Shown here piece after piece: positions 50,387 through 59,149 of a stretch of 64,000 bases of DNA. The stretch is from Rhizorhabdus wittichii RW1. GTDB lineage: Bacteria; Pseudomonadota; Alphaproteobacteria; Sphingomonadales; Sphingomonadaceae. The notes under the pieces were generated by a model, which saw only the letters and a program-made list of their open reading frames with translations, made no database searches and was not told the origin of the DNA. A program made the position numbers and the translations under genes. The stretch is from positions 4,095,501 to 4,159,500 of the forward strand of contig CP000699.1 of the NCBI GenBank assembly GCA_000016765.1, read 5' to 3'. Within the stretch, counting starts at the first letter, position 1; each line of letters starts with the position of its first letter.

Positions 50387-50767
50387 TCAGGCGGCGCGGG
50401 GCAGGACCAGCGCTTCGAGCCGGCGGATCGAGCCGCCGAGCGAATTGCCTAAAAAACGGGCGGCGGCGATCGTGCCGGCATCGGCCCGGCCGCCACGGGC
50501 CGCCATGAGCGAGAGGCCGGTCGTGCCGACCGCTTCCGCCTCGCGCAGGATCGCCTCGAAGCGGCGCTGGACGATCGGGCTGGCGGCGGCATAGCCCGAC
50601 GCCAGCGCGTCCGGCGATCCGGCTTCGCGCGCGGTTTGCGGCGGGAGGTGTCCCGTCGTCGAGCCGGCGAGATCGTCGAGCGCCCGCGCCATCAGGCGGA
50701 GGGCGGCGACCCCGTCCATCTCCTCGATCGCGCCGCCGTCGATGGTGGTCATCTTCGCCTGGAACAT
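50387..50767 (-). CDS. Hypothetical protein
   Basis: 126 residues, not recognised. It is Ala-rich, probably helical, without Cys, signal peptide or membrane helix. A segment SPIVQRRFEAILREAEAVGTTGLSLM and a Gly-rich FLGNSLGGSIRRLEAL stretch are the most structured parts. The ATG at 50767 has AAAGGGA upstream. It is convergent with the metC gene and divergent from the porin gene. The codon pattern matches its neighbours, so it is probably real. Confidence 0.6.
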   Translation of the reverse strand: MFQAKMTTIDGGAIEEMDGVAALRLMARALDDLAGSTTGHLPPQTAREAGSPDALASGYAAASPIVQRRFEAILREAEAVGTTGLSLMAARGGRADAGTIAAARFLGNSLGGSIRRLEALVLPRAA

Positions 50768-51076
50768 CGGTCGATCCCTTTGTGCAGCGCCCGTCGAACA
50801 GGCAGATCATTGCCGAAACTGCTTAATATTCAGTCAATGGCGGCGGTGATCTCTTCTTTAGGAAATCCCAGAAATCAGCCGATTTTTACCTGTGGCGCAA
50901 CGGCAACAGTTCGCAGCAAAGGAGCAATGTTTCGACATGATCCGCATTGTGCGATGCGGAATCGTGCTGCACAAATATCGCACTCGCATGCAGTCGGCTC
51001 GGCCCTGAAGGGCAATCAGAGAAGTCCGGCGCGGCGAGGCAGGGGAACGGAAACGCTTGTCATAAGGGGATTAACT
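50768..51076. other. 309-base intergenic region with nested inverted repeats upstream of the porin
   Basis: Seen: TCCGCAT-TGTGCG-ATGCGGA (50941-50960, 7-base arms), and GTGCGAT (50949-50955) that can instead pair with ATCGCAC (50977-50983). Two mutually exclusive foldings are therefore possible in a leader of the porin mRNA. No known riboswitch class or sigma-54 site was recognised. The rest holds no visible gene. Confidence 0.35.
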
Positions 51077-51826
51077 ATGCGCGCTTCCTTCATCGGCCTT
51101 TCGGCGCTCGCGCTGGCCGCCACCGCCACGCCTGCTTTCGCCCAGGACGACAGCCAGGAGTTCACGCTGACCGGCAGCGCCGCGCTCGTGAGCGACTATC
51201 GCTTTCGCGGCATCTCGCAGTCGGGCAAGCATCTCGCGGTCCAGGCCGGCGCGACGCTGACCCACGCCTCGGGCTTCTACGTCAGCTTCTGGGGCAGCTC
51301 GATCGACGATTATGTCGCGGCGGGCGCCGATGCCGAGCTCGACCTGATCGCCGGCTATTCGACCACGGTCGGCGCGGTCACCCTCGACGGCGGGGCGCTC
51401 TATTACACCTATACCTCGGCCACCAAGGGCGTGCCGACCGACTTCCTCGAACTCTACGCTTCGGCAAAGACGGCGATCGGCCCGGCGACCGTCAAGGTCG
51501 GCGCCGCCTATGCGCCCAAGTCGAACGCGCTCAGCGTCGGCTTCGGCAAGGAAGACAATCTGTACGTCTACAGCGACGTCTCGGTCGCGGTTCCCGACAC
51601 GCCGTTCGGCGTCGCCGCGCACCTCGGCTATTCGCCCGACACCACCCTGATCACCGGCGACAAATATCTCGATTGGAACCTGGGCGTGACCTACACGTGG
51701 AAGGCCGCGACCTTCGGTGTTTCCTATGTCGACACCGATCACAAGAAGGGTTTCCTGACCTCGCCGACGTCCGGCAGGGACATCGCCAAGGCCGGTGTCG
51801 TGGTCTCGGCGACCTACGCTTTCTGA
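51077..51826 (+). CDS. TorF-family putative porin
   Basis: 249 residues. A signal peptide ends near PAFAQD, followed by the TorF pattern LTGSAALVSDYRFRGISQSGKHLAVQAGATLTHASGFYVSFWGS and repeated amphipathic strands ending in VSATYAF, with a C-terminal Phe. These outer-membrane barrels are common in Proteobacteria; the transported solute is unknown. The ATG at 51077 has AAGGGGA upstream. A long leader with alternative stem-loops precedes it. Confidence 0.9.
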   Translation: MRASFIGLSALALAATATPAFAQDDSQEFTLTGSAALVSDYRFRGISQSGKHLAVQAGATLTHASGFYVSFWGSSIDDYVAAGADAELDLIAGYSTTVGAVTLDGGALYYTYTSATKGVPTDFLELYASAKTAIGPATVKVGAAYAPKSNALSVGFGKEDNLYVYSDVSVAVPDTPFGVAAHLGYSPDTTLITGDKYLDWNLGVTYTWKAATFGVSYVDTDHKKGFLTSPTSGRDIAKAGVVVSATYAF

Positions 51827-51883
51827 TCCTGCCATCTGGGGGAGGCAGGGAGGGGCCGCGGTTCGCCGCGGCCCCTTTTCCGT

Positions 51884-53434
51884 TCAGCGGCTCGCCGCCA
51901 CCAGTTTCGCCGTGATGGGATGGGCCGGCGCCGCGATCAGGCGCTCGGCCGGTCCCTCCTCGACGATCCGGCCCGCATCCATCACGACGATGCGGTGGCA
52001 GAGCCGCCGGGCGACGGCGAGGTCGTGGGTGATCATCAATATGGCGAGGCCGCGCTGCTTCTGGAGCTCGGCGAGCAGGTCGAGGATCGTGCCCGCGACG
52101 AGCACGTCCAGCGCCGAGGTTGCCTCGTCGAGCAGCAGCATCGCCGGATCGGGGCCGAGCGCGCGGGCGATCGCGACGCGCTGCGCCTGGCCGCCCGACA
52201 GCGCGGCGGGCCGCCGGCCGGCGAGCGCGGGGTCGAGCCCGACCTCGGCCAGCACCGCCTCGACCCGCGCGGCGACCGCCGCATCGTCGAGGTCGGGGCG
52301 CAGCCGGCGCAGCGGCTCGGCGACGATGTCGCGGACCTTCCACAGCGGATCGAGGCTGGCGACCGGGTCCTGGAACACCGGCTGGAGCCCGGCGCGGTCG
52401 CGCGGGCGCATCGCCTTGCGCGGCGGCAGCGGGGCGCCGCGCCAGCGGACCTCGCCCGCGTCGATCGGGCCGAGCCGGGCGATCGCGCGCGCCAGCGTCG
52501 ACTTGCCCGATCCCGATCCGCCGACGATCGCCACGGCCTCCCCCTCGGCCACGTCGATGTCGACGGCGTCGACCGCCTGGAGACGGCCGCGCCGCCAGCC
52601 CGGTCGCGCGAAGGAGACCGACACTTGCCGCGCCTCGACCAGCGGTGTGCCGACCGGGCCGAGCGCGGGTGGGGGGCCGTCGAGGCGGGGGCTGGCGGCG
52701 ATCAGCGCGCGGGCATAGTCGCTCTTCGGATCGCCCAGCACCGCGCGGGTCGGGCCGGTCTCGACGATCCGGCCGGCGTGCATCACCGCGACGGCGTCGG
52801 CATGGTCGGCGACGGCGGCGAGGTCGTGGCTGACGAGCAGCAGCGCCATCCCCTCCTCGTCGCACAGCCGGCCGAGCAGCACCATGATCTCGGCGCGCAG
52901 CATCGCGTCGAGCGCGGTGGTCGGCTCGTCGGCGACGAGCAGCTTCGGGCGATGGGCGATCGCCATGGCGATCAGCGCACGCTGCCGCTGCCCGCCCGAC
53001 AGGCGGTGCGGATATTGGTCGAGCCGCTCGCGCGGGTCGTTGAGCCCGACCCGTTCGAGCGCGGCGGCCATCTCCGCCCGGCTCGGGCGTGGCGCCCCGG
53101 CCTGGGTCCAGGCCTCGCGGAGCTGGGCGCCGATCGTCAGGTGCGGGGTCAGCGCGGTCAGAGGCTGCTGGAAGACGAAGCCGACGTCGCCGCCGCGGAC
53201 ATGGCGCAGCCGTGCCTCGCGTGCGCCGACCAGTTCCTCGCCGTCGAGCCGGAAGGAGCCCTGGACGGTCGCGGGCGACAGGCCGAAGGGGGCGAGGCAG
53301 GTCTGGCTCTTGCCCGATCCCGATGCGCCGACCAGCGCCAGCGAGCGGCCCGCCGCGATCGCGAAGCTCGCGCCCTCGACGATCCGCCGGCCGCCGATCC
53401 GGATGTCGAGATTGTCGGCGGCGAGCAGGGTCAT
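51884..53434 (-). CDS. Fused dual-ATPase subunit of an Opp/Dpp-type ABC importer
   Basis: 516 residues: two complete ABC ATPase modules. The first has Walker A GASGSGKSQT near 36 and signature LSGGQRQRALIAMAI; the second has Walker A GGSGSGKSTL near 300 and signature LSGGQAQRVAIARAL, both with the QPLTAL or DPVASL Q-loops of oligopeptide transporters. It is an OppDF fusion like YejF. The start ATG overlaps the stop of the permease gene by four bases (ATGA). The longer open frame upstream is out of phase with that permease and was left out. Confidence 0.92.
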   Translation of the reverse strand: MTLLAADNLDIRIGGRRIVEGASFAIAAGRSLALVGASGSGKSQTCLAPFGLSPATVQGSFRLDGEELVGAREARLRHVRGGDVGFVFQQPLTALTPHLTIGAQLREAWTQAGAPRPSRAEMAAALERVGLNDPRERLDQYPHRLSGGQRQRALIAMAIAHRPKLLVADEPTTALDAMLRAEIMVLLGRLCDEEGMALLLVSHDLAAVADHADAVAVMHAGRIVETGPTRAVLGDPKSDYARALIAASPRLDGPPPALGPVGTPLVEARQVSVSFARPGWRRGRLQAVDAVDIDVAEGEAVAIVGGSGSGKSTLARAIARLGPIDAGEVRWRGAPLPPRKAMRPRDRAGLQPVFQDPVASLDPLWKVRDIVAEPLRRLRPDLDDAAVAARVEAVLAEVGLDPALAGRRPAALSGGQAQRVAIARALGPDPAMLLLDEATSALDVLVAGTILDLLAELQKQRGLAILMITHDLAVARRLCHRIVVMDAGRIVEEGPAERLIAAPAHPITAKLVAASR

Positions 53435-54213
53435 TGGACGAAACGGTCGCGCAGGCTCTCCCCGATCCGGGTCAGGCAGAGCAGCAGGGCGACGAGCATC
53501 GCCGCCGGCAGCAGCAGCGCATGCGGGGCGATGTCCATGTCGTCGGCGCCGTCCTTGAGCAGGATGCCGAGCGACGTCATCGGCTCCTGCACGCCGAGGC
53601 CGAGGAAGGACAGGAAGCTCTCGATCATCACCACCTGCGGCACGGTGAGCAGCAGATAGGCGATCGCGACCCCGGCGATGTTGGGCAGCATGTGACGCAG
53701 GACGATCGCGACCGGCGGCGCGCCGGCGGCTTCGGCGGCGGTGACGAAGGGGCGGTCGCGCAGCGCGATCATCTGGCCGCGCACCACCCGCGCCATGGTC
53801 AGCCACTCGACCGCGCCGATGCCGAGGAAGACGAGCAGGATCGAGCGGCCGAACACCACCATCAGCAGGATCACGACGAACATGAAGGGCAGCGCGTAGA
53901 GCGCATCGACGATCCGCATCATCGCCTCGTCGACCTTGCCGCCGCGCCAGCCGGCGATGGCGCCCCAGGCGACGCCGACGACCAGCGACACCAGCGCGGC
54001 GGCGAAGGCGACGCCCAGCGTCACGCGGGTGCCGACCAGCGTCCGCGCGAGCAGGTCGCGGCCGACGCTGTCGGTGCCCATCGGGTGGCCGGCGGTGAAG
54101 GGCGCCGCGCGCACCGCGTCCCAGTCGATCATGTCGTAGCGCCAGTCGAGCGCCAGCGGGCCGGCCAGCGCGGCGACGACGATCAGCGCGATCAGGATCA
54201 GCGCGGGCCGCAT
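53431..54213 (-). CDS. OppC-like ABC transporter permease
   Basis: 260 residues with five or six membrane helices and the binding-protein-dependent permease loop EAAGAPPVAIVLRHMLPN. The early HPMGTDSVGRDLLARTLVGTR is diagnostic of OppC/DppC. I chose the ATG at 54213, which begins just after the upstream permease stop. It partners with the OppB-like and dual-ATPase proteins. Confidence 0.9.
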   Translation of the reverse strand: MRPALILIALIVVAALAGPLALDWRYDMIDWDAVRAAPFTAGHPMGTDSVGRDLLARTLVGTRVTLGVAFAAALVSLVVGVAWGAIAGWRGGKVDEAMMRIVDALYALPFMFVVILLMVVFGRSILLVFLGIGAVEWLTMARVVRGQMIALRDRPFVTAAEAAGAPPVAIVLRHMLPNIAGVAIAYLLLTVPQVVMIESFLSFLGLGVQEPMTSLGILLKDGADDMDIAPHALLLPAAMLVALLLCLTRIGESLRDRFVQ

Positions 54214-54217
54214 CGCC

Positions 54218-55138
54218 CTAGCGCCTCGCCCGTGGGTCGAGCCAGCCATAGGCCAGGTCGGCGAGCAGGTTGAACAGGATGATCAGCGCCGCGTAGAGCG
54301 TGACCACGCCGAGCACGAGCGGATAGTCGCGGTTGAGCGCGCCCTGCACGAAATAGCGGCCGAGCCCCGGCAGCGCGAACACCGTCTCGATCACCACCGC
54401 GCCGGTCAGCAGCCCGGCGGCGGCCGGCCCGAGATAGGAGGCGACCGGCACCAAAGCGGGGCGCAGCGCGTGGACGATCAGGATGCGCGGCCGGCTCAGC
54501 CCGCGCGCGCGGGCCATGCGGACATGGTCCTGCGCCAGCACTTCGGCGAGTCCCGCGCGCGCCAGCTTGGCGATCGCGCCGGTCGCGGGCAAAGCGAGGG
54601 CGATGACCGGCAGGATCATGTGCGGCGGATCGCCGTCGCCCCAGCCCGACACCGGCAGCCATCCTGCCCACAGCCCGAAGATCAGCGCGAGCAGCGGGCC
54701 GACGACGAAGCTGGGCAGCGCGGTGAGCAAGGTCGCGCCGAGCATCAGCCCGCGATCGACGCGGCCGCCCGGACGCGCGGCGGCGGTCATGCCGGCGCCG
54801 AGGCCGAGCAGCAGCGCGAGCAGCAGCGCCAGCCCGCCGAGCGTCAGCGAGATCGGCAGGCCGCGCGCGATCAGGTCGGTGACGCTGAAGTCGCGATAGA
54901 CCAGCGACGGTCCGAAATCGCCGTGCAGCAGCCGCCAGACATAGCGGCCGACCTGCTCGGGCAACGGCCGGTCGAGCCCATAGGCGGCCATCAGCGCGGC
55001 GCGGGTCTGCGGATCGAGCGGCCGTTCGCCGTCGAACGGCCCGCCGGGCGCGACCCGCATCAGCACGAAGGAGAGGATCACCACCGCCGCCAGGGTCGGC
55101 AGCGCGGTCAGCAGCCGGCGGCGGATCAGGTCGAGCAC
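54218..55138 (-). CDS. OppB-like ABC transporter permease
   Basis: 306 residues. It has the OppB/DppB start (IRRRLLTALPTLAAVVILSFVLMRVAPGGPF), the YGLDRPLPEQ periplasmic loop, and the conserved cytoplasmic MARARGLSRPRILIVHALRPAL. It forms the channel with the OppC-like subunit. The start is a GTG at 55138. No substrate-binding protein gene is in this operon; downstream of the ATPase is the porin gene on the other strand. Confidence 0.9.
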   Translation of the reverse strand: MLDLIRRRLLTALPTLAAVVILSFVLMRVAPGGPFDGERPLDPQTRAALMAAYGLDRPLPEQVGRYVWRLLHGDFGPSLVYRDFSVTDLIARGLPISLTLGGLALLLALLLGLGAGMTAAARPGGRVDRGLMLGATLLTALPSFVVGPLLALIFGLWAGWLPVSGWGDGDPPHMILPVIALALPATGAIAKLARAGLAEVLAQDHVRMARARGLSRPRILIVHALRPALVPVASYLGPAAAGLLTGAVVIETVFALPGLGRYFVQGALNRDYPLVLGVVTLYAALIILFNLLADLAYGWLDPRARR

Positions 55139-55156
55139 TCGTCCGGACCTCTACGC

Positions 55157-55279
55157 CGTCATGCCAGCGGAGGCTGGGTTGAAGGCCTCCCAAAACGCGT
55201 CATCCCGGCGGAGGCCGGGATCTCGGGAGATGAAGCGCGGAGCCTCCCTCCTGAAATCCCGGCCTCCGCCGGGATGACG
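55157..55279. repeat. GTCATCCCGGCGGAGGCCGGGAT-type repeats, three copies
   Basis: Copy A (55157-55178) is CGTCATGCCAGCGGAGGCTG plus GG. Copy B (55198-55222) and inverted copy C (55256-55279) share the CGTCATCCCGGCGGAGGCCG core. B and C pair over 23 bases to form a long hairpin between bamF and the permease gene. This is a common alphaproteobacterial intergenic repeat. Confidence 0.75.
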
Positions 55280-55293
55280 ATAAGCCTTGGCTC

Positions 55294-55725
55294 TCAGTTG
55301 CCGATCGTGACGCTGGCGTCCGCGCTGTTCGTCGCGGCGGCGGCGAGGATGGTGCGGGTGGCGGGGCCCTTGTCGACCGTGTTCTGGCCGACTTCGGCGA
55401 CCGAGGAGCGGATGCCGGGCTCGGGCACCGTCTTGGTCAGGCCGATGATGTCCTTCTCGGTCTGGCTCTTCGGCGCCTGGGTGTTGGCGAACATCGCCGA
55501 CAGCGCCTGCTGGCTCGAATCGGCCTCCTGCGGGCGCGAGGCGCCGGGCTTCGGCGGGACCAGCGCGAAATCGGGCGGGATGGTCAGCGGCGCGCGCTTC
55601 GACACGGCGAAGGCGTCGAGGTTCGACGAGCGGCCGGCCATCACGCCCGGGCGATCGCCCCGGCTGCACGCCGACACCAAGGTCATGGCGACCAGCGCCG
55701 AACCGACAAGCAACTTAGACCGCAT
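55294..55725 (-). CDS. bamF: DUF3035/BamF-type outer-membrane lipoprotein
   Basis: 143 residues. A lipoprotein signal has the lipobox LVSAC near residue 20, followed by PGVMAGRSSNLDAFAVSKRAPLTIPPDFALVPP, the DUF3035 pattern known as BamF in alphaproteobacteria, a subunit of the barrel-assembly complex. I chose the ATG at 55725, seven bases after GGAG, inside the 3' end of lspA (11-base overlap). The genes downstream of ileS-lspA fit this assignment. Confidence 0.88.
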   Translation of the reverse strand: MRSKLLVGSALVAMTLVSACSRGDRPGVMAGRSSNLDAFAVSKRAPLTIPPDFALVPPKPGASRPQEADSSQQALSAMFANTQAPKSQTEKDIIGLTKTVPEPGIRSSVAEVGQNTVDKGPATRTILAAAATNSADASVTIGN

Positions 55726-56233
55726 CGACATTCTCCGCAGGAACCTTGGGCTCACGCACCAGCAGGGCGCGCAGCACCAGGATCAACACACCTATCGTAA
55801 TCGCGGCGTCCGCGACATTGAAGACCAAAAAGGGATGCCAGTCGCCGATATGGGGATCGAGGAAGTCGGCGACATAGCCGAGCCGCGTCCGATCGGCGAT
55901 GTTGCCGATCGCTCCGCCCAGCACCAGGCCGAGCGCGACCACGTCGCCCTTCGCCTTTTCCCGCCAGATCCAGGCGACGATCCCGGCCGCGATCAGCGCG
56001 GTGCCGGCGACCAGCAGCCAGCGCTCGCGATCCGACCCGGCGATCAGGAAGCCCATCGACACGCCGTAATTTTCCACCCAGCGCAGGTCGAAGAAGCCGG
56101 TGATCTCGATCAGCCCGCGTTCGCGCAGCGCGACCGGGCCCATGATCGCCCATTTGCTGATCTGGTCGAGCAGCAGCACGATCGCCGCGACGCCGAAGCC
56201 CAGCGGCCGGTGCAGGGAACGCGCGTCAGCCAT
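55715..56233 (-). CDS. lspA: Lipoprotein signal peptidase
   Basis: 172 residues with four membrane helices. The two catalytic Asp regions are visible: GGAIGNIADRTRLGYVADFLD near 112-132 and the later FNVADAAITIG near 145-155. It cleaves the signal peptides of diacylglyceryl-lipoproteins, including the adjacent BamF. It starts eight bases inside the 3' end of ileS. Confidence 0.96.
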   Translation of the reverse strand: MADARSLHRPLGFGVAAIVLLLDQISKWAIMGPVALRERGLIEITGFFDLRWVENYGVSMGFLIAGSDRERWLLVAGTALIAAGIVAWIWREKAKGDVVALGLVLGGAIGNIADRTRLGYVADFLDPHIGDWHPFLVFNVADAAITIGVLILVLRALLVREPKVPAENVDAV

Positions 56234-59087
56234 TCACCACCGTGTCGCAGCGGTCGCACAGCGCGCCGTCGCTCGCGACCTCGGGCAGGTGGCGCCAGCA
56301 GCGGCCGCATTTCTCGGCCTCGGTCTTGCTCACCTCGAAGGCGATCGGGTCGCTGCCCTCGGCGAGGCTGGCGACGGCCGGATCGCCGTCGACCACCTCG
56401 ACCCTGGCGACGATGCCGATCTCGCTGAGGTCGACCGAGCGCAGCAGCGCGGCTTCGCCCGGATCATAGCTGATCGCGGCGACGTCGACCTCGAGGCTGG
56501 AGCCGATCACCTTGCCGCGGCGGAGCGGCTCGATCTCGCCGGTCAGCTTGGTGCGGTAGCGGCGCAGCAGCTCCCAGCGCATCCGCAGGTCGTCGTCCTT
56601 CCAGCCGGCGTCGACCTCCGGCCAGGTCAGCAGGTGGACCGAGCCGCCGTCGGGATAGCGGGTGCCCCACACCTCCTCGGCGGTGAAGCAGAGGATCGGC
56701 GCGGCGTAGCGGACCAGCGCGTGGAACAGCGTGTCGAGCACGGTGCGATAGGCGCGCCGCTTCGGGTCCGACGGCGCGTCGCAGTAGAGCGAGTCCTTGC
56801 GGATGTCGAAGAAGAAGGCCGACAGGTCGTTGTTCGCGAAGTCGCTCAGCGCGCGGGCATAGCGGTTGAACTCGAACGCCGCGGTCGCGTCCTTGAGCTC
56901 GGCGTCGAGGGTCGCGAGCAGGTGGAGGACGTAGCGCTCCAGCTCGGGCATCGCCGCCGGCGCGATCTTCTCCGCGTCGCTGAAGCCGTCGAGCGCGCCG
57001 AGCAGGTAGCGGAAGGTGTTGCGCAGCTTGCGATAGGCGTCCGACGTGCCGGCGAGGATCTCCTTGCCGATGCGGACGTCCTCGAAATAGTCGGTCGAGG
57101 CAACCCACAGGCGCAGGATGTCGGCGCCGCTCTCGTTGATGATCTTGAGCGGATCGACGACGTTGCCGACGCTCTTCGACATCTTGCGGCCCTGGCCGTC
57201 GAGCGCGAAGCCGTGGGTCAGCACCGCGTCATAGGGCGCGCGGCCGCGCGTGCCGCAGCTTTCGAGCAGCGACGACTGGAACCAGCCGCGATGCTGGTCC
57301 GACCCTTCGAGGTAGAGGTCGGCGCGGGTGCCGATGCCGTAGCGCGCCTCGACCGTGAAGGCGTGGGTGCAGCCCGAATCGAACCAGACGTCGAGGATGT
57401 CGTTGATCGGCTCGTAATGGGCCGCGTCGTAATCGGGGCCGAGCAGGGCCTGATGGTCGGCGGTGAACCAGGCGTCGGCGCCGCCGGCCTCGAACGCCGC
57501 GATGATCCGCGCGTTGACCGCCGGATCGCGCAGATAGTCGCCGGTCTTGCGGTCGACATAGAGCGCGATCGGCACGCCCCAGGCGCGCTGGCGGCTGATC
57601 ACCCAGTCGGGACGGCCCGACACCATCGCATGGATGCGGTTGCGCGCCTTCTCGGGCACCCAGCGGGTCCGCTCGATCGCGTCGAGCGCGGTTTCGCGCA
57701 GCGTCGCGCCGTTGCCGCGTGCATGGCCGACGGGGTCGCTCGCATCGACGATCGGGGTCGCGGCGTCGCCGTCGATGCTCCGGTCCATGGGGATGAACCA
57801 TTGCGGGGTGCAGCGGAAGATCACCTTGGCCTTGGAGCGCCAGCTATGCGGATAGCTGTGCTGGAAATCGGCGCTCGCCGCCAGCAGCGCGCCGGCCTCG
57901 CGCAGGTCGGCGCAGATCGGGCCTTCGGGGCCGTTGAACTTGGGATTGATCACCGATCCCTGGCCGCCGAGCCAGCCCCAGTCGGCGCGGTACTTGCCGT
58001 CGCCCTCGACCGCGAACACCGGTTCGATGCCGTGCGCCTTGCACAGGAAGAAGTCGTCCTCGCCATGGTCGGGCGCCATGTGGACGAGCCCGGTGCCGGC
58101 GTCGGTGGTGACGAAGTCGCCGGCCAGCAGCGGACGCGGCCGGGCGAAGAAGCCGCCGAGCCGGTGCATCGGGTGACGGGCGACGGTGCCGGCGAGGTCC
58201 TTGCCGATGAAGTGACGATCGGTCTTCGTCACGTTGCCGATGCGCGCGCTTACCGAGCCGACCAGATCGGCGGCGACCAGCAGGCGGCGGCCATCCTTCT
58301 CGACCAGCGTATATTCGACCTCCGGCCCATAGGCGAGCGCCTGGTTGACCGGGATCGTCCAGGGCGTGGTCGTCCAGATCACCGCATGGGCGCCGACCAG
58401 CTCGGGGACCTTGCTCTCGACGATCTCGAAGGCGACGTCGATCTGGGTCGAGACGATGTCCTCATATTCGACCTCGGCGTCGGCCAGCGCGGTCTTCTCG
58501 ACCGGGGACCACATCACCGGCTTGGCGCCGCGATAGAGCTGGCCGCTCTCGGCGAACTTCAGCAGCTCGCCGACGATCGCCGCCTCGGCCGCGAAGTTCA
58601 TCGTCAGATAGGGATCGCCCCAGTCGCCCTCGACGCCGAGCCGCTTGAACTGCTCGCGCTGCACGCCGACCCATTTCTCGGCATAGGCGCGGCATTCGGC
58701 GCGGAACAGGACAGGGTCGACCTCGTCCTTGTTCAGCTTCTTGGCGCGGTAGGCCTCCTCGACCTTCCACTCGATCGGCAGGCCGTGGCAGTCCCAGCCG
58801 GGGACATAGGGCGCATCCTTGCCGAGCAGCGACTGGCTGCGGACGATGATGTCCTTCAGCACCTTGTTCATCGCATGGCCCATATGGATGTCGCCATTGG
58901 CGTAGGGCGGGCCGTCATGCAGGATGAAGCGGGTCTTGCCCGCGCGGGTCTCGCGCAGCTTGCCGTAGAGATCCTCGGCCGCCCACTTCGCCAGAATCGC
59001 CGGTTCCTTCTGGGCCAGCCCGGCCTTCATCGGGAAATCGGTCTTCGGCAGGAAGACGGTGTCGCGGAAATCGGGTGCGTCGGTCAT
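56226..59087 (-). CDS. ileS: Isoleucyl-tRNA synthetase
   Basis: 953 residues, the usual bacterial length. The class I motifs are the HIGH box in PYANGDIHMGHAMNK near 60-74 and KMSKS in GRKMSKSVGN near 635. The editing domain lies between them, and the C-terminal zinc finger has CGRCW and CDRC Cys pairs. It charges tRNA-Ile. The order ribF-ileS-lspA-bamF is typical of alphaproteobacteria. Confidence 0.98.
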   Translation of the reverse strand: MTDAPDFRDTVFLPKTDFPMKAGLAQKEPAILAKWAAEDLYGKLRETRAGKTRFILHDGPPYANGDIHMGHAMNKVLKDIIVRSQSLLGKDAPYVPGWDCHGLPIEWKVEEAYRAKKLNKDEVDPVLFRAECRAYAEKWVGVQREQFKRLGVEGDWGDPYLTMNFAAEAAIVGELLKFAESGQLYRGAKPVMWSPVEKTALADAEVEYEDIVSTQIDVAFEIVESKVPELVGAHAVIWTTTPWTIPVNQALAYGPEVEYTLVEKDGRRLLVAADLVGSVSARIGNVTKTDRHFIGKDLAGTVARHPMHRLGGFFARPRPLLAGDFVTTDAGTGLVHMAPDHGEDDFFLCKAHGIEPVFAVEGDGKYRADWGWLGGQGSVINPKFNGPEGPICADLREAGALLAASADFQHSYPHSWRSKAKVIFRCTPQWFIPMDRSIDGDAATPIVDASDPVGHARGNGATLRETALDAIERTRWVPEKARNRIHAMVSGRPDWVISRQRAWGVPIALYVDRKTGDYLRDPAVNARIIAAFEAGGADAWFTADHQALLGPDYDAAHYEPINDILDVWFDSGCTHAFTVEARYGIGTRADLYLEGSDQHRGWFQSSLLESCGTRGRAPYDAVLTHGFALDGQGRKMSKSVGNVVDPLKIINESGADILRLWVASTDYFEDVRIGKEILAGTSDAYRKLRNTFRYLLGALDGFSDAEKIAPAAMPELERYVLHLLATLDAELKDATAAFEFNRYARALSDFANNDLSAFFFDIRKDSLYCDAPSDPKRRAYRTVLDTLFHALVRYAAPILCFTAEEVWGTRYPDGGSVHLLTWPEVDAGWKDDDLRMRWELLRRYRTKLTGEIEPLRRGKVIGSSLEVDVAAISYDPGEAALLRSVDLSEIGIVARVEVVDGDPAVASLAEGSDPIAFEVSKTEAEKCGRCWRHLPEVASDGALCDRCDTVVNG

Positions 59088-59116
59088 CGGTGAAGCTTCA
59101 ATCCATCAGGCCGCAT

Positions 59117-59133
59117 GTACGTTTCGCACGTAC
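59117..59133. repeat. Short inverted repeat GTACGT-TTCGC-ACGTAC between ribF and ileS
   Basis: A 6-base perfect inverted repeat with a 5-base loop lies 29 bases before the ileS start within a 62-base gap. It may be an attenuating hairpin or a repeat; no T-box features are seen. Confidence 0.35.
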
Positions 59134-59149
59134 GGAATCGGGTGAGGCT

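Noticed and set aside
56100-59093. A 997-codon open frame on the plus strand
   Set aside because: It is fully antisense to ileS, which is unambiguous.
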